The translations under genes were made by a program, and so were the position numbers. Source: Arthrobacter sp. AFG20 (GTDB lineage: Bacteria; Actinomycetota; Actinomycetes; Actinomycetales; Micrococcaceae). Taken from it: a DNA stretch of 64,000 nt. The stretch covers positions 310,001 through 374,000 of the forward strand of contig NZ_PJMC01000001.1 in assembly GCF_002892795.1 (NCBI RefSeq), read 5' to 3'. Positions 62,834 to 64,000 of this stretch are shown one piece after another. The notes beneath the pieces are model-generated. The model saw only the letters and a program-made list of their open reading frames with translations. It had not been told where the DNA came from and did not search any database. Every line of letters starts with the position of its first letter. Within the stretch, counting starts at the first letter, position 1.

Positions 62834-64000
62834 TTAGCGGATCCTTGCCGTCTGGTGGCGGCCCACCTGGTTGGCGGCGTGTCCGAGCCATTCCAGCGGA
62901 CCGCGCCATTTCAGGATGGCGAAGACCATCCCGATCACCACGGCCAGCGCCGCGTGGGCGAAGTACATCCCGTCCTCGGTCCATCCCACAGGCAATGGCT
63001 TGAGGTGGAACGACGCCACCACGCACACATGGGCCGTATACAGCGTCAGCGTCATGGCGCCGGGTCCGCGCAGCGGAAGCAGCAGGTCCAGAGCCAGCCA
63101 CTGGCCCAGCCTGCCCACCAGAAGGCAAAAGCCGACGACGGCGGCCGCCACGCCGCTGGTATGCAGCAGGTCCAGAGTGGTCCCGGAATGGGGCGCGCTG
63201 CTGGCCAGCCACCACCACGATCCCTCCTGGCGGACGCCGGCAAGATTGACCTGCAGGAGGCTGTCCAGAGGATAGTTGGGGTCAGTGAGGATGTCCTGCA
63301 AGGCGGCGCGGCCGCCCCACTGCTCCATCGCCGCCGTGCCCAGGACCTTGGAGAATGCCGCCACGGCAATGCCGCCGAGCAGCAGCAACACCGGAACGAT
63401 TGCCGTGGTCAGCGCGAGCCTGCCGATGATGAGCCCCACCAGCAGATACGAGATCCACTGGAACACCGGGTAGTACCCCGTCAGGAACAGGTCGCCCAGC
63501 AGCTGGCCCGGGGTGGTGAGATCCTCCCACCCCGGATTGTGGCTGAGCTGCAGCGGCGGATCTGCAGCCATGAGCCAGGGCCGAAGCAGGAAGGCAATCA
63601 ACGGGGAAAGCAGGATCCAGCCTGCAGCCCAGGCGCACAGGGCCTTCAGCCGCAGCCCGATGAACGGCAGAACGCACAGGAACAGCACGGCGTAGTGCAC
63701 CAGGATCACCGCAATGTTGACGTCAAGTCCGCCGAGCGCGAGCCCGACGACGGCAATCACCAGGGCCCGCATCGCGATGCCGCGCCGTGCCGCGGTGAGT
63801 GCAGGTCCGTCAAGAGGCTGCTGCTTGCCGGTGGACAGGGCGAGGCCGATTCCGGCGAGCACGGCAAACAGTGCGGCGGCACGGCCGGAGAACGTCAGGC
63901 CCACCCAGGTCGGCGTCAGGGCGGCATTTGGCTCGAAGGTCGGGAGCAGGTGGGTGGCCATCATGCCCAGGAGGGCCAGGCCGCGGGCAGCGTCGATACC
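62834..64000 (-). CDS. HGSNAT/DUF418-type membrane protein (N-terminus beyond window)
   Basis: At least 388 residues visible, with about ten membrane segments. The cut end reads GIDAARGLALLGMMATHLL, the opening segment of heparan-alpha-glucosaminide N-acetyltransferase-like domains (the His of the ATHLL-type motif), and the C-terminal part (GPGAMTLTLYTAHV...) resembles DUF418. Such proteins may acylate envelope sugars; no substrate is known. The reading frame is open through base 64000, so the true start is outside the window. Confidence 0.8.
   Translation of the reverse strand, partial: GIDAARGLALLGMMATHLLPTFEPNAALTPTWVGLTFSGRAAALFAVLAGIGLALSTGKQQPLDGPALTAARRGIAMRALVIAVVGLALGGLDVNIAVILVHYAVLFLCVLPFIGLRLKALCAWAAGWILLSPLIAFLLRPWLMAADPPLQLSHNPGWEDLTTPGQLLGDLFLTGYYPVFQWISYLLVGLIIGRLALTTAIVPVLLLLGGIAVAAFSKVLGTAAMEQWGGRAALQDILTDPNYPLDSLLQVNLAGVRQEGSWWWLASSAPHSGTTLDLLHTSGVAAAVVGFCLLVGRLGQWLALDLLLPLRGPGAMTLTLYTAHVCVVASFHLKPLPVGWTEDGMYFAHAALAVVIGMVFAILKWRGPLEWLGHAANQVGRHQTARIR

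Overview
The window is high-GC DNA with dense, short-spaced genes, GTG/TTG starts and many start codons that follow a -10 hexamer directly. Gene content points to an actinobacterium of the Arthrobacter/Pseudarthrobacter group (Micrococcaceae): a GNAT protein with an N-terminal DUF4081-type half overlapping ispG, a DUF222/HNH repeat-family gene remnant, the nusA-ylxR-infB-rbfA-truB-ribF-rpsO-pnp order, and an actinobacterial leucine-catabolic locus. It is chromosomal. I found no rRNA, tRNA, CRISPR array, prophage or intact insertion sequence.

Layout. 1-3745: a LytS/LytR-type two-component pair divergent from a DUF485 protein and an ActP-type cation/acetate symporter. 3833-5565: small membrane proteins. 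5723-9930: an Lrp/AsnC regulator divergent from branched-chain 2-oxoacid dehydrogenase E1 alpha, E1 beta and E2. 9989-18873: a TetR regulator divergent from a seven-gene operon for the rest of leucine degradation (methylcrotonyl-CoA carboxylase, acyl-CoA dehydrogenase, two-subunit 3-oxoacid CoA-transferase, MaoC hydratase, CitE-type lyase). 18941-28853: lipase maturation factor family protein, then the MEP isoprenoid genes dxr and ispG, the site-2 protease, a SatD-like pair, a YciI protein, a GNAT protein and proS. 28868-34482: TSUP transporter, PLP decarboxylase, APH(6)-type kinase, VIT1-like transporter, DUF4439 protein. 34588-53337: translation and RNA core (rimP, nusA, ylxR, infB, rbfA, truB, ribF, rpsO, pnp), interrupted by scyD, a broken HNH gene, guaD, an aminotransferase, DUF937 and kynA-kynU. 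53531-61456: M16 peptidase, DUF1579, then molybdenum cofactor genes (moaD, moaA, moeA, moaC, mog, moaE) around a membrane-anchored molybdopterin oxidoreductase. 61552-64000: dapB, a membrane protein and the C-terminal part of an HGSNAT/DUF418-type membrane protein.

How it works together. The two loci at 6.4-18.9 kb encode leucine breakdown from 4-methyl-2-oxopentanoate to acetyl-CoA and acetoacetyl-CoA, with the same gene set as Mycobacterium tuberculosis Rv2495c-Rv2504c. Upstream of bkdA there is a perfect CRP/GlxR palindrome, and a near-perfect one lies upstream of the acetate symporter; both suggest cAMP-dependent carbon control. The TetR/accD1 intergenic region has two spaced copies of GTTAC-N6-CTAAC on the promoter.

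The most general observation is regulatory: at least a dozen transcription units have a TAnnnT hexamer 6-7 bases before the start codon and no Shine-Dalgarno sequence, the signature of leaderless mRNAs. The leaders of pnp, proS and ylxR-infB instead are long and strongly structured. I see no clearly new multi-gene system; the best leads are regulatory elements, the SatD-like pair and a few enzyme active-site variations.
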